A DNA stretch of 64,000 nucleotides from Staphylotrichum longicolle (lineage: Eukaryota; Ascomycota; Sordariomycetes; Sordariales; Chaetomiaceae). Position 1 is the first letter of the stretch; every line of letters starts with the position of its first letter. The DNA is taken from contig JAHCVI010000002.1 in assembly GCA_019096155.1 (NCBI GenBank), positions 2,232,001 to 2,296,000 of the forward strand, written 5' to 3'. The notes beneath the pieces were generated by a model. It had not been told where the DNA came from, ran no database searches, and was given only the letters and a program-made list of their open reading frames with translations. The translations under genes and the position numbers were made by a program. Shown piece after piece: positions 46,144 to 58,328 of the stretch.

Positions 46144-47163
46144 TTACGACACCTGCATCACCATGGGCCCAGCCACGATGATGTCGTCCGTCAGCTTGCC
46201 GTTCAGCGGCCCGGCGCTCGCCAAGTTGACATAGACGACGCCCGCCAGGCCCTGGGGCACGACGCAGCCGGCGGCCTGGTCAAAGGGGCTGAAGACGGTG
46301 CCGCCGGGGACGCCGCCCGTGGTGAAGGCGCAGTGGGTGGCACCCCCGCCGGCGTCGCTCTGCAGCTGGACGGTGGCGCCCGCGGCGACGGCGGTGGCGC
46401 TCGCGCCGGCGGCCATGGCGAGGGTGGGGAAGGCGGTGAGGATCAGGTTGGAGCCCTCCGGGCAGCTGCTGATGAAGGGCGCGGCGAGGGAGAAGACCTG
46501 CTTGGGCGAGAGGGGTGTGTCGAAGGCCTGGGGCACGGCGATGCCGCGGGTCGCGGTGCGGACGAAGGTCTGGTGGCGGGCTCGACGGTGAGGATGGAGC
46601 CGGCGGTGAGGATGGAGCCGTCCGAGACGAGGGCCGCGGCGCCGAGGTAGGCCGACACGCCCACGTTCTCGAGCACGGCGGCGGTGCCGACCATGGAGGC
46701 CGCGTCGGTGAAGCCAAAGTTGTACGTGCACGGCTGGACGGGCTGGACGCCCGCCTGCGCGATGGCACCCTGCAGGAGGATGACGTGCTCCTCTTCTGTC
46801 TTGCCGATCTTGAGGAGGTCGTCAATTTCCCGCTGGTCGAGGCCGAGCGCCTGGAAGTCGGTCGCCGGGAATTGCGCGAAGCCTTGCTGGTAGAAGGTCG
46901 CCTCAAGCCACTCAAGTGTGAGGGCGCTAGACAAGCGTGTCAGTGAGAAGGGCCCCCAGATTTGAAAGAGCACCGTCTTGTTCTTACAATTGCAGAATGT
47001 CGATGTCGGTCAGGCCCAGCGCCGCAGCAGCGGCGTTCTGGCGCTTCGCGTGCTCGTACATCTTCATTTGCGACCTCGTCAACTTCGGGATTGCTGGGAG
47101 CGCCGATGACACGGCCGCCAGTCCCGCCACGACCACCCCGAGAGTCTTCTTGAAGGAAGGCAT
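46144..47163 (-). CDS. Rds1-like secreted ferritin-fold stress protein, frame-broken
   Basis: Two exons (47163-46988, 46926-46144) encode about 319 residues if one base is restored near 46580. A signal peptide (KKTLGVVVAGLAAVSSALP) is followed by FALTLEWLEATFYQQGF, IGKTEEEHVILLQ and QPVQPCTYNFGFTD, the Rds1/ferritin-like pattern, with Glu and His positions that in ferritin-like folds bind metal. The frame changes between GSILTVE and RHQTFVRTATRG: observed GAG-CCC-GCC versus the expected extra base before CGCCACCAG. The tail AAPFISSCPEGSNLILTAFP and a Gly/Ala-rich end then continue in the new frame. Fission yeast Rds1 is induced by nutrient stress; the molecular role is unknown. The break may be a real lesion or a single-base assembly error. 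Confidence 0.85.
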
Positions 47164-50008
47164 GTTTGCTGGTGTATAGGTCGATTATGTTTTAGATGTC
47201 CCCTTTTGTTTCGTTTCCTTCCCCTTTGTCCTGGGTTCCTAGTCGACCGAAGCGAAGTGAGCGTCGGGTAGAAAGAGCAAAGACCAGCCTGGCTGAAGAA
47301 TCGAAAAAAAAGGCCTGCCCGAGGGTCGATTATTAAAAAGCTATTAGGGAAGATAAGAAGGCGTGTGTGCTGGAAAGCGAATGGGATTGAAAGAGGGGAC
47401 AGACTGAGCTGCTCGAAGGAGAGTAAAAGCAGACCAGCGCTTTGGGCGAGAAGAGCGAACAGGACACAAGGCGTGGGATGGAGGGAGAAGAAGACGGGAA
47501 TCCCGGCATGTGGCAGGAGGGAAACGGTCTTGAATAAGACGGCCTGCCAAGATCGCCATCTCTTCTTACCCAGCGGCTGCTGACCGTTCCGGGATCCGCA
47601 TCATGTCGAGGGCCCCTCCGGCACCCCGACAGGGAGGCGGGATCGAGAACAAGCAGCAAGCTAGAACAATGCTTCCGGGGTAGATGCATGCCGCGCCCCC
47701 TCGTCGGGGGTGCTCAGGGCATGCCTAGAACCCCCAGCAGCATGGTGCCGCCTCGCCAAGCTGGGGTTTCCGGCCCAGGCTGGCTCTGGTTGGGATGATA
47801 TGGAAAGCCAAGAGCAACTTCAGATGGCAAGGAGTGAGGGGAGTGACGACGTGATGTTTCGTTTCGACGTCGTCTGCCCTACACAGCACACTGTCAGCAC
47901 CCCCTTGCTCCAGGCGCCGTGATAGCGACCCGTGCGACCCCGTCCTCGGTTGTGCAACACCGGCATGAGGCTGAAGGCGGCCAATCAGACCGGAGCGGGT
48001 GATGTTTAAGGTTGGGACGAAGGCAGCAGAACCCTTGCCCGGGTCCCTGGCAGCTCGTGGAGCTCTGTGGGGGACGCCCCGAATGCAGCATGCGGGCCCG
48101 TTGCGCTGACGATGCGATTGGCCACTGTGGGCGAGGAGCAAGTCAGCGCCAGGGTGCCAGGGGGTGCACGGTTACCGCGCTGCCAGGATTTGCGACAGTG
48201 GCGCCCGCGATGCTCGTCTCAGGCATGTTTCAATCCAACGGACCGCAGCAAGACCGAAGCATCGGGAAAGTCTTGGTCGTGCATCTGCGACAACAGCAAT
48301 CTGCTTCCGGACAATGCCTGGCGAGCCGCGAGTGTGCAATCCGTGGGATGGCCGGGGGTCAAATCTGTGTTCTCCCGCATGGGGCGTGGTGGACGCGTGC
48401 TGGTGTCCAGTTTTGGTGTTGAGGCCACTTCGTCGACCAGCCCCAGGGCTCGGGGCAAAGAATCCAGTCTTCGAAACAAGAAAACTGAACAATCTGATAA
48501 CACTTGTCAGTGGTGGAGCAGTTGACTGACACGATGCAAGATCTCGCCGCTGGACATCCTTCGTTGGAGTGTCCAAGCAGTGACCGTGCGGACCGGGATT
48601 CCCATTGCCTCCGCGTCGCCATCCGTGGCCGGCACGAGTCGGGAGCACAACTCGCCGCATAATCCCGGGCTGATCTCGTCGACTTCTGCCGGTGTGGGCG
48701 AGGGTTTTGTCTCGGGGATCAGCAATCGCATCTGCATGGTGTGTGACACGCGTCAAGACTGTTTCCCACTTCTGGGTCCGGCAAGCTTCTAGATCCCACG
48801 ATCCGATGCTGCACAGGCTGTTGGCCTGGGTCCGTTTGGAGGCTAAGGTGGATAAGGTAGCACTGTTCTCTGGAGCTTCTCCGCACAAGCGGCGGAAACA
48901 AGATTGCGTGGGAGGTGTGTCGAGGCTGAGTCTGGCGTACTGTGTAAAACATCGACAGCTCCTCATCAGAGTTGCGCCTATCTTAGGTTTTCTCAGCTAG
49001 GTGACATGGTTGAAGGACCAAACTCAACTAAGATAGGTACCCCAGGTAGATGACAAAAAGATAAAACTCAACCCACATCTAGGCTTAGGTAGCCAAACTA
49101 ACTTCTCTGCCTTCACGTCGTATTGGGCAATTGCTCCTTCCATCCCCGCCCGGAGCTGAACGTCAGAACGCAGGCGGCTGTCGCTGACAATGCTCACGTT
49201 TTCAATCTCAGCATACAATTTAAATTACCTATTGAAGGCACTCGTGAAGCAAGCTTGGCGATGTACGTTGTTCGATGAGAACAAGACAGTAATGTGTGCT
49301 TAAAGAGAAATGCCCCGACCCTTCAACTCGGAATGAAATCATCTATCAACCACAAGATTCTCATCAGACAAACGCATATCCCCCGGTCCTTGTCCTGCAA
49401 GCCCCATTGACCGAGCCCGGGACGCAGGTAATGGAAAACAATCTCGCTCCGCGTTTGAAGCACCTCCCGGCGTAAACCATGCCGAGAGTAGGGTAGCGAA
49501 GATAAGGGAGGGAGACACATTCCCTCCGGTCACACAGCGTCTGAGCATGCATGGAACCCCAGGCCGTGAAACCGGCTGCAACACCACCCAACCACGCATG
49601 CATCCTGAATAATCCGGCAACACAAGAACGATACTCCTTCAGTTACTATTAGATGGCTGTCTTATGTGCCCTGTCCTCGCCCGTCAGTCTTCTTCCTCCG
49701 TCCGTCTCCCCTTTTATAACCCTTCTGCAGCAGTCAATAGCAGGAACTACTACCGTCCCGTGCCAAAAACTGCTGCAAAATCTCCTTCCAGACCCCCCCC
49801 TCTCCAATAAATGCACCGTGTGCTACCCTCAACGACGATACAAAACTATACCATCCTGGTAGGCAACCCCTCTCAGTAGGAAGCCCGTGTTTCTCAATCT
49901 CCCACCTTCTTGTTGCACGTCATTATCGCCGAACCACCGCACTTCACTGCGTTCGCTGTTGCATCTCCTCGAAATGCTCTTGACACAGCAACTATTCCCC
50001 CAGGACCT
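47164..50008. other. Intergenic region between the Rds1-like gene and SSD1
   Basis: No gene is seen in 2.8 kb. The first 200 bases are the pyrimidine/purine-rich leader of the Rds1-like gene. Open frames of up to 264 codons (about 48172-48966, minus) lack any family motif. Several GATA and TAGGTA-like motifs near 48985-49100 are scattered and not organised. Confidence 0.5.
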
Positions 50009-53000
50009 TAGAGTGCGTAGGGGTTGAGCGACCGGATGGTCAGGCACCTGGCTTCCTGTTAGTTGCATGTCGCCTTGATTCTCAAGAGGAAAAAAAAGAA
50101 ACACTTACGGTGGGCTCTTGGTGAGGTCCGTCTTGAGAATGACTGGCACGCGCGTCATCTCCGTCACGTCCTGGATGTAATCGCCTCCCTCTTCCCTGAG
50201 CTTGAACAGCTTCAGGTACTTCTCCTTGTTGGTCAGGCGCGTCTCCGGCACGTCAGCCGTGGGTACCTTGGAGTCCGACCGGGTACGGTGGAGGCTGCCA
50301 GCCGCATCCGCCGACGCCCGTGTCGGCGACCCGGGGACGCTCTGCGTCGGCCGCTCAGCCAGCGACGCACCCGCCATCGCCTCCGTAACGTCCGACGCGT
50401 TATCGTCATCGTCATCAAACAGCGCATCGACGTCGTCGGTCGAGATGGTGCCCGTCTCGGTCTGCTTGCGGGTTGCCTCTTCGCGCTCCTTCTTGGCCCG
50501 CTCGGCCTCCTCGGCCTGGCGAGCGGCAGCCATTGCATTGGAGAACCGCTGGGACATGGCAGCCTTGGGGCGTTCATCCTCAGGGACATACGCCGAGCTA
50601 GGCACACCCTTCTCCCAGTAGAGCTCCAAAACTCTCTTCTCCTTCCTGAACTCGGCCTTCTTTAACGGGAGTTGGTCGCAATGCACGCGCTTCTCAAAGC
50701 CCCACTCGGGGATGAGAACGTCAAACGCCGACTCGTAGACACAAACGACAATGCCTTCGCTGATCAGATCGCCATTCACTTCCTGGCGCTTCTTGTCCAT
50801 AACGCGGCACGCTTCAATGTGAACGCTCTGCTCCTGGGCGTTCTGGGCCGAGTCCTTCTTGGTGTTGCAGGACTCGACCGTCTTGACGAGGTTCTCGAGG
50901 TCCTCCGTATACTCAATCTGGCCATCGGAAAGGACAGACTCCAGTTGACGGTGAACCAGGATATCCGCATAGCGCCTGGTCGGGCTGGTGAAGTGAGTGT
51001 AGAGCGGGAGGTTGAGTGAGTAGTGAGCCCAGACGTGCTTGGCCGTCTTGCCCGCAATGAAATACTTGGCGCGCTGCATCGACTTGAGAAGCAGGGTTTC
51101 CATGCCCTTCCTGATCTCTGCATCCTCAACCTTGAAGAGGCTGTTCTGGAGGGTGCCGCTGCTCGAGGGATCGATGTCGTAGCCGAGTGCCGTCATACGT
51201 TCCACAAACGTTTGCAGACGGCGCGAGTTGGGCGCCGCATGCCTACGCAGCAGCGCCTTCTCGGGGAGCGCGCGGGCCAGACGTTGAGCAACGTATGCGT
51301 TCGCCTTGTGCACGAGCTCTTCAACCAGCTCCGTCGCCGGGGTCGTGTCGAAGATGTTGTGTTTGACGGGGATGTTCTCGTCATCCAGCTGCTGCAGGAG
51401 GCGGAGAGGAGCGATGGGCTCACCGCCAGCCCCGAGGCGTGCTTCACGGAACTTTTGGGTCAGAACCTGGGGTAACTTGTTAGCACACCTCCTCTGCTTG
51501 CACATTCCATCCGGGAGAGGGGGCAACTTACGTTGAGGATCTGAATGTCCTTCGTCTCGACAACATCATGAGCAAAGCCGGCAGCGCCGGCCAGCGCATC
51601 ATCCATCTGCGCAAGGGAGAGCTTGCCGCCGCTCTTGACGATGCCCTTTCCAATCCAGACATCGCCTTCGGCAACAGCGCCACTGTGCGGGTTCACGTGG
51701 AACACGACACTGACCGTCAGCCGATCCTGGCTGGGGGTGATGGAGCAGAGCTCGCCCGAAAGCTTGGGGGGAAGCAGGGCGCAAAACCGGTTGACGAGCT
51801 GAACGGCCGTGCCGCGTTTCTTCGCCTCGCGGTCAAGAAGCGAGTTGGGCTTGACAAAGTGTGTAACGTCTGGGACGTGAACACCAATCTCGATCTTGCC
51901 GTCGGGGAGGGACTTGATGTGGACGCCATTTCCAAGCTCGGCCGATCCGTCCAAGTCGAGAGTAAAGACCTTCTCGTTACGGAAGTCCCGGCGAGCCGCG
52001 ATGGCAGCCTCGTCTTCCTTGGCGATCGTCCAGTCCTGGAGACCGACACTGCGCAACACTGCGTCGGCAAACTCGTCCGAGGCAAAGTTGTTGTCGCGAA
52101 GGAGGGCATCAGTCTCAACCTTGAGATCACCCATCTTGCCGAGCTTCTCAACCAGAGTACCAAACGGGTGCAGCGAGGTGATGGGCCAGCGCTTGATGCA
52201 GGCCACAAAGATCTGGTCCGCATACTCCTGGTGCTTCTCGACAAAGTCGCGAGGGGCCTGCTCAGTCGGGATGGCAATCAAAGGAACACGCTTGTCCGTT
52301 GGCTTGAACCACACAATCTTGGGCTTTTCCTGGGACCGCGAATCCTGGTGCCGCGACATGCTCCCGTCGCGAGCAGCCCGTTCGGCCTCCTGCTTCTCCT
52401 TGGTCGCCTGGCTGCTGGGCCGAAGCAGACCCAGAGTGCCAGAGAACATCTGACCCGCCACACGCTCAATGACGGCAACAATGTGGCCGGCATAGAGGGG
52501 CTTCTGCTCATCACTGATCTCCTCCTCCTCAACGAGGAGGAGGCTCTGGCCCTCCACTTCAACGTCGTCATTCTTCTTTTGAGTGGGGCGCTGCCTCAGA
52601 CTGCCACGACGGCGGATGCCGCCCTCGCCCGTACCATTATCGTCACCATTTCCGCCTTGGCTGGTACCAGCGGTAGAGCCGGAACGTGTGTCGGTGATGT
52701 CCTTGCGCTTCTTCTTTTCTTCCTTCTCACGCTTCTGACCCCAGACCTCGTCAACATCCAAAAGCTCAACAGCGACCAGGTCGCCCTCGAGAGCGCGGTT
52801 GCGGTCCTTGCTGCCGCAGATGAAGATGTCAGCGTCGAGCAGGCCATCCTGGGTCGAGACGTAGGCGTCGCTCCTGTTCTTCTTGTTCACGCGGAGGATG
52901 CCGGAGACGAGCTGCCCGTCGCCCAGGAGAGCAGGGAGCGTAGCCTGGGGAAGGTAGGGGGTGAAGAGCGTCTTGCGCTGTTGCTGCTGCTGCTGGGGCT

Positions 53001-54343
53001 GCTGAGCAGCCATCTGAGGAGCATGCTGGCTCGCCTGAAGGCCGCCCATGGGCTGGCCGCCCATAGACGCGACCTGAAGAGCCTGCAGCTGGTTGAGCTG
53101 CATCTGGTTCAGGGGTTGACCGCCATAGATATTAGGAATCATAACCTGGCCAGGAATCTGCATCAGCTGGGGTTGACCAGGGTACTGGAAACCCCCCATC
53201 CCGGAGATGGACTGATGACTGATGGAGCTGCGGCTGCGGTGGCCCGGCTGGAATCCCTGATTCTGACCGGTGCCGCCCGTCTGGTCCTGGCCCTGGTTCT
53301 GGCCTTGAGTGCGCCAGTTGCTGTCGAAATTCCGTGACGAAGTGCGGGCATGGCCGCCGCCACCGCCACGGCGAGGGAAATCGCCGCCGAGGCCGCCACG
53401 GCCATTCGCACCGACAGCCATGCTCTGGCTTCGCCCATGGCCGCCGCGACCACCGCGGAAAGACGGAGCCGGGGCCGGCTGGCTTTCCGGGGCGGGTTGA
53501 GCGGCCCCCGGACCCTTGGCCTCGTCTCCGGCCTTTCGGCGGAGCCCGAGGCACCCGGAGCGGGGAATTGGAAGCCGGAGGTGGTGCGTTTCTGCTGGGC
53601 AATTTCGGCGGCCTTCTTGGCATCGGCCAGGGCCAACGAGTGACGCCTCTGATGACCGCCTCCGGCGCCGCCACCTCGACCACCACGGCCGCCAGTATTC
53701 TCTCTGCCCTGTGGCTGCGTGTTCTCAAAGTTGCCAAAGGCGGATCCCGACGCACCGGACGAGGGCGCAGGGGGAGGGCCCATGCCCATGTTGGGGAGAG
53801 CCGACTGATTACGGCGATGTGACAGGGCTGTGTTGGCGGAGCCAGGGGTACGTTCGGCTGCGGAAGCTGGGCCGGAACTGGAAACCGGCCTGCGGTGTCA
53901 TGTTGGTCATGGCAGCCTGGAGCGGGTTGTAGCCGCCAGCGCCGATGGGCTGACCCGGCAGCATGCTCATCTGCTGGTAGGTAGCCTGGAGCTGCTGCTG
54001 CTGCTGCTGCAACAGCTCGATCTGCTGCTGGATGGCCAGCTGCTCCACTGCGGAGAGAACTAGGTTAGCTTGCCAGCTCCGGACCGAACACAACACACGA
54101 GAGAAAGAGGGGCACCGAGCTCGGTGGCGCTGGCCGCCGAGTCGGAGAAATTGGGGAACGAGGAGATGCGAAACACAAAATCATCAGTTCCGACTTACTG
54201 CCCGGATTCGCAGCAAACATGCTCATCAATGGGGTCAGCTCCGACGGGCTTCGGCGATGGGCGATGTGCAGCCTGCGGCCGGCCGGACCGGGGACGCCTC
54301 CGGGCTGAGGCTGCTGTTGTTGGTGTTGCTGCTGCTGATCCAT
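50009..54343 (-). CDS. SSD1: Ssd1-like RNA-binding cell-wall regulator, two frame breaks
   Basis: Four exons (54343-54199, 54047-51532, 51466-50109, 50048-50009) total 1353 codons. A Gln-rich N-terminus (QQQQHQQQQ, then IELLQQQQQQLQ) leads to a low-complexity part with RRNQSALPNMGMG, HQRRHSLAL and KRTTSGFQFPAPG, where HxRxxS sites fit Cbk1/LATS-type phosphorylation. RNA-binding cold-shock/OB and degenerate RNase II (RNB) domains follow, with LDLDGSAELGNGVHI and PDVTHFVKPNSLLD. The last 13-codon exon gives CLTIRSLNPYAL. Ssd1 binds cell-wall mRNAs and is not a nuclease. The N-terminal coding frame breaks near 53873-53876 (after AGFQF) and near 53534-53537 (after ASGSAE); the two together restore the original frame. 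An assembly error is likely, but a real allele is not excluded. Confidence 0.92.
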
Positions 54344-56307
54344 GGCGGCGATATCTTCTTCGCTGGCGGCACGGACGGCGAGCAGAAAAGCTGATCGATC
54401 AGATCAATGGATGCACGTCAAGTGCAAAACGGACTTTGGTCGGATGTGTGTGCAGGCAGTCGTCGGCGGGCGCTGCGTCGTGTCTGCCGTATGGCGACTT
54501 GGCTGAAGCTGTTGAATCCGTATTTTTGGGGGGCTCGGGGATTGCTGCGGTGTTGATCGCGGGCAGTTTGTGGAAGCTTTGGAGCCCAAGGAGGTTAATG
54601 AAAGATCGAAAAAAGACAGGAGGGAGTGAGTATCGCTTTCGAGAGATGGAATCGGGCTTGGTGTTGGAATGTTAGATGCCGGAAGGCTGGAAGGGTGAAG
54701 GAAGGTGCCTCGAGTGAGGAGAAACTCGAAAGAGTGCACTGAGGTGATCAGTTGATGACGCTGGCAGCAGTCGAGAAGGAAGTGCTCCCAGGCCAGGCCC
54801 GCTTCTTGGGAGATGGCTCCGTGCCCCAAGCAACGCTCACAGCTCCAGAAGGGGCATAGAAAGTGGGGCCTGGTCCCGCACTGATGAGGGGCTGGGGACA
54901 GCGGCGGCATCCAGTGCCCTCCACGACTCGACCCCCAACCCCTGTCTCTTCAGCTGCCCGCAGCAGCACGCCTGCAAAATACGGGCTTGATGGGTCCCCG
55001 ATGATCCAGAAGAGAGCTAGTGTGCCAGTTCGGCGGATACACTGTACAAATGACAAAATACACAAACCTCCAGGCTCGTAGCCACGGGGATACGTCGTGG
55101 AGTACTTCCCCCCCTTGAGACAGAACAAGGCCGGGTATTTCCTGAGAGAGGTATCACCGATGCATGCCCATGAGACACACCCCAAGAGTTCAATGCTAGG
55201 GGGGCGGATTACAGTTTCCGAAATGGAACAGAGCCCAGGCTGCTAGCATTCGTCCCCTCTCCGACTATTGGGCAGCTCCTCCACCCAGGGTCCAAGTGGG
55301 AGTCAAAACTCCGTCTGCCTTGTCAAATAGAAGCAGAAGAATTTGCATTTAGGATAAGAAAGGGCGCTTGGGTTGAATGTCAATTTGTCTCGAGAGATAA
55401 CAGAACAAAAGCAACGACAATGGCAGCAAGACTCTCGTCTTCCATCAAGCTCTCATCTTGGAGCGTATTGGCCCTTATCGTTCTCGGAGCCTCGCCAAGA
55501 CCGTGTTGGTCAAAGAGTGCCGCAAGGGAGGTTCCAGGGGGCTTGCCTGGAGCCATGCTGACCTCACCTTTGTGAGCCGGAGGCGCAATTGGGTGCTGGG
55601 AAGCAACTCGCATGATGGCGAGTGGCATCGCAACTCACTTGCTGCGGCGCGAGAGGAAAGAAGGCATATAAATAAATCCAAAGGTGCCGTCTCTGCCGCT
55701 CGGTAGTCGGTAGCCGCCGTCGAGGTTGCATGGTCTTGTTACACCACGGAAGTGCCCGAAAAACAACACCGCTGGTGCGTTTCGGACATGAACGTTCATG
55801 TTCATCGTAAGGCGGTTCAATGTGTGGCTGCGGTGATTGAGCAGATCTCCAAAGAGAAAAAAAGACGAAAAATGCAGATCACATACATAAGGTACCTCTG
55901 CAGAGTCAACCGCAGGAAAATAGTCTGCAGACCGACAGCAACTGACGTCCATTCCAGTTCACACTGATTCATGTGCCGCCGCAGCATCATTCAGGCATGG
56001 GCTTGAGCCACCCCCTCGTTGCCTGCCTTCACATCCAGGAAGCAGAGCGAGACCTGGAACTGAAAATGGTCAAGGGTTAGGGTTACATCCCGATCCATCA
56101 GTTAAATCTGGCATCAGCCGCTGCAAGAGCGGCTAGGCCAGAACCCGGAGACGCCTGGGGTGTGTGTCTAGCTGCTGCGCCCCATCATTAAATCGAACAA
56201 ACGGTAGCACCAGGACTCGCGCAGGGCCATCAACAACCGCGACTGGGAATCGGCCGAGAACATGGCCCTATAAACACCGACGAAACATCACGGTCGCGAA
56301 TTCAATT
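54344..56307. other. Divergent intergenic region between SSD1 and GLE1
   Basis: About 2 kb without a gene. It should carry the SSD1 promoter and long leader and the GLE1 promoter. It contains a telobox-like AGGGTTAGGGTT at 56073-56084. Confidence 0.5.
56073..56084 (+). promoter_or_regulatory. Telobox-like AGGGTTAGGGTT
   Basis: Two TTAGGG-type units lie about 225 bases before the GLE1 start codon. The sequence, including the flanking CA, matches the site at 29058 upstream of POL3. In fungi Tbf1/Rap1-type proteins bind such internal repeats; function here is not shown. Confidence 0.4.
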
Positions 56308-58004
56308 ATGGCAGGCTCGTCACCTACCCGCCAACAGAGCTACCATTGGGCGTCGGGGAGTCCACAGCGAACCGTCCTCGAAGAAATCCTCGCCGACGAC
56401 AGGAACTCGGAGGCCCGGCACAGATACCTCCTCGAAGCCGCAAAGAGAGAACACGAGCGAGTCAGGGAGGATGCCGAAAGAGTATACTGGGAGCAGCTGC
56501 AGAGAGAGGAGAGGCAGCGGCTCCTTGAGGAGCGGCGGAAAGAGGAGGAACGAATCCGGCTGGAAGAGCAACTCGCTGCCGAACGCGCGAGGTTGAATGC
56601 ACTCAAGGCGAAGAAGATTGCGATCCCTCCTCCATTGCCGGACCCGGAACCGCCTGTTGCGCCAGCAGTCAGCGCAAAGGTGCCTGCCCCCCCAGCAGTC
56701 AACAATGCACCAGCCCCGACAAACGGCACGGCGGTACCACAACCAGCAGCAGCACCTGCAGCTGCGGGTGTGCCAGGCATTCCTGTCGCCAAAACTCCTG
56801 CCGCTCCATCAACAGCGCAGCCTCAAGTTCAAAAACCCGCGGCTGTCCCACCTAAAGCGCCAGAACCGACAAGACCCACGAGCACGCCTCTGGGCATCAA
56901 CGGCCTTCTCAACCACACGCCGCAGTCGAACGGCGTCACTTCGAGTTCTGGAACGTCACGGTCACCCGCCCCGCCTCCAGCCCAGACGCGTCCCGACAGA
57001 TACGCAGAGATCCACAAGAACCTCAAGATTCTGCGGAAGTCCATGGCCGAACAAGCCCAAACAAATCCAGCATTGAAAGAGAGAATGGGGGACATGCGGC
57101 GAGAAATCCGAAAATCCGTCGGGCAGCTCACAGTCTCGTCGGGCGTTGCTGGGGTAAACAAGATCCAGGTATGAAGCCCCATCTCTGCGTTCCGCCACCA
57201 ACGTCGCTGACCAGTTCAAAACAGCAACAAAAGATTCTCAAACTGCTGCGTGAAGCGCTTTCAAATCAAGTGCAGTCGCAGTTGATGGATCCCAGCAACT
57301 TTGTGCTGAAGCAAAGGAATCCAGTTGAAGGGGCTGTTCACAACGAGCCCACTCTCCCATCAGTATTCCTCTACCTCATAAATATCTTCGCAAAGGCGGC
57401 CATCTCCCAATTCATCAACGAAGCCGGGGCACGACCGGAAACAGCGGATCCGGTTGGGATCTGCGTTGCCGCGACGCTCTCGGAACCGGACTTCCTCTGG
57501 CGCGGCGAGTCGTTGATCGACATCCTGCTCGCCAAACTCAGGATCGTCTGCCCTGTCCTTTTCGGGTACCGGGGGAGCGAAAAGACGGAGCAGGGGAGAC
57601 AAAGGCTAGGCTGGTGGAAAGACAGCGGCCAGTGGGTGCCGGAGCAGCAGCACATGGACCGGATGACGGGTCTCGGAGCTGGATTTGCCTCGATCTCACT
57701 CCGGAACTTTGCGCTGTCCAAGAAGACGAACCCCTTTCCACCCCGAAACTACTGGGCGGCCATGTCCCGCATCGTCAACACGCCAACCGCGGAAATCTCC
57801 AACACACAATGTGTTGTGCTCAAGGCCATGGTGGAGAACTACGAGCAGAAGTTCATCGAATTTTATGGGACGGCCGGTGTCGCGGCGCTGCGGACGGCTC
57901 TGATTGAGTTTCCAGCCAGGGTGCCGCAGAAGTCGGCAGCAGTGAATTCACTACAGGTTCTGGCCCAGATGTTAAAGCGGGATACGGGCTTGGTTCTTGG
58001 ATAA
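56308..58004 (+). CDS. GLE1: mRNA export factor Gle1
   Basis: Two exons (56308-57168, 57225-58004) join in frame to 546 residues. After a short Ser-rich start, a coiled coil of Glu/Arg heptads runs about 30-110 (EHERVREDAERVYWEQLQREERQ). A Pro/Ala-rich linker precedes the GLE1 HEAT-like domain from about 260: KILKLLREALSNQ, FLYLINIFAKAAISQFINEAG, DFLWRGESLIDILLAKLR and FPPRNYWAAMSRIVN. Gle1 sits on the cytoplasmic face of the nuclear pore, where with IP6 it activates the RNA helicase Dbp5 to strip export factors from mRNA; it also acts in translation. The GLE1 fold is complete and no break is seen. Confidence 0.95.
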
Positions 58005-58328
58005 GCAGATTAGCGGTCAGAGAGTGCGTGTCAACGACGCAACGACTTCCTTCACTTCTAGCCGAGATAGACAGGCATCGCCGAGTCGGTTGTTCCACAC
58101 CGGAGGCGGCCAAATGGTTATGGGACGGGATTGCCAAGGGTCAGTGGGAACAATATTGTGTCTGGGCTGTGGTCGTTGTAGATACCCAACATCTCTCAAA
58201 AGACAAAGACGAAACACCCAACTCCCAAAACGCCCGGTTGCAGTGACCTATCTATCGACGCTTGAATATCATGCAATGTCTACTGCAGCCAACAACAGTG
58301 ACAAAACCCCACCAGCCCGTCTGCCAAC
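58005..58328. other. Convergent 3' region between GLE1 and TLG1
   Basis: About 320 bases between two stop codons on opposite strands. Nothing else is seen. Confidence 0.5.

Noticed and set aside
48172..48966. Minus-strand open frame of 264 codons in the gap before SSD1
   Set aside because: No codon bias, no domain, overlapped by open frames of similar size in other frames. I treat the region as non-coding.
51568..53337. Plus-strand open frame of 589 codons over SSD1
   Set aside because: Leu/Val-rich antisense shadow of SSD1, with no recognisable domain.
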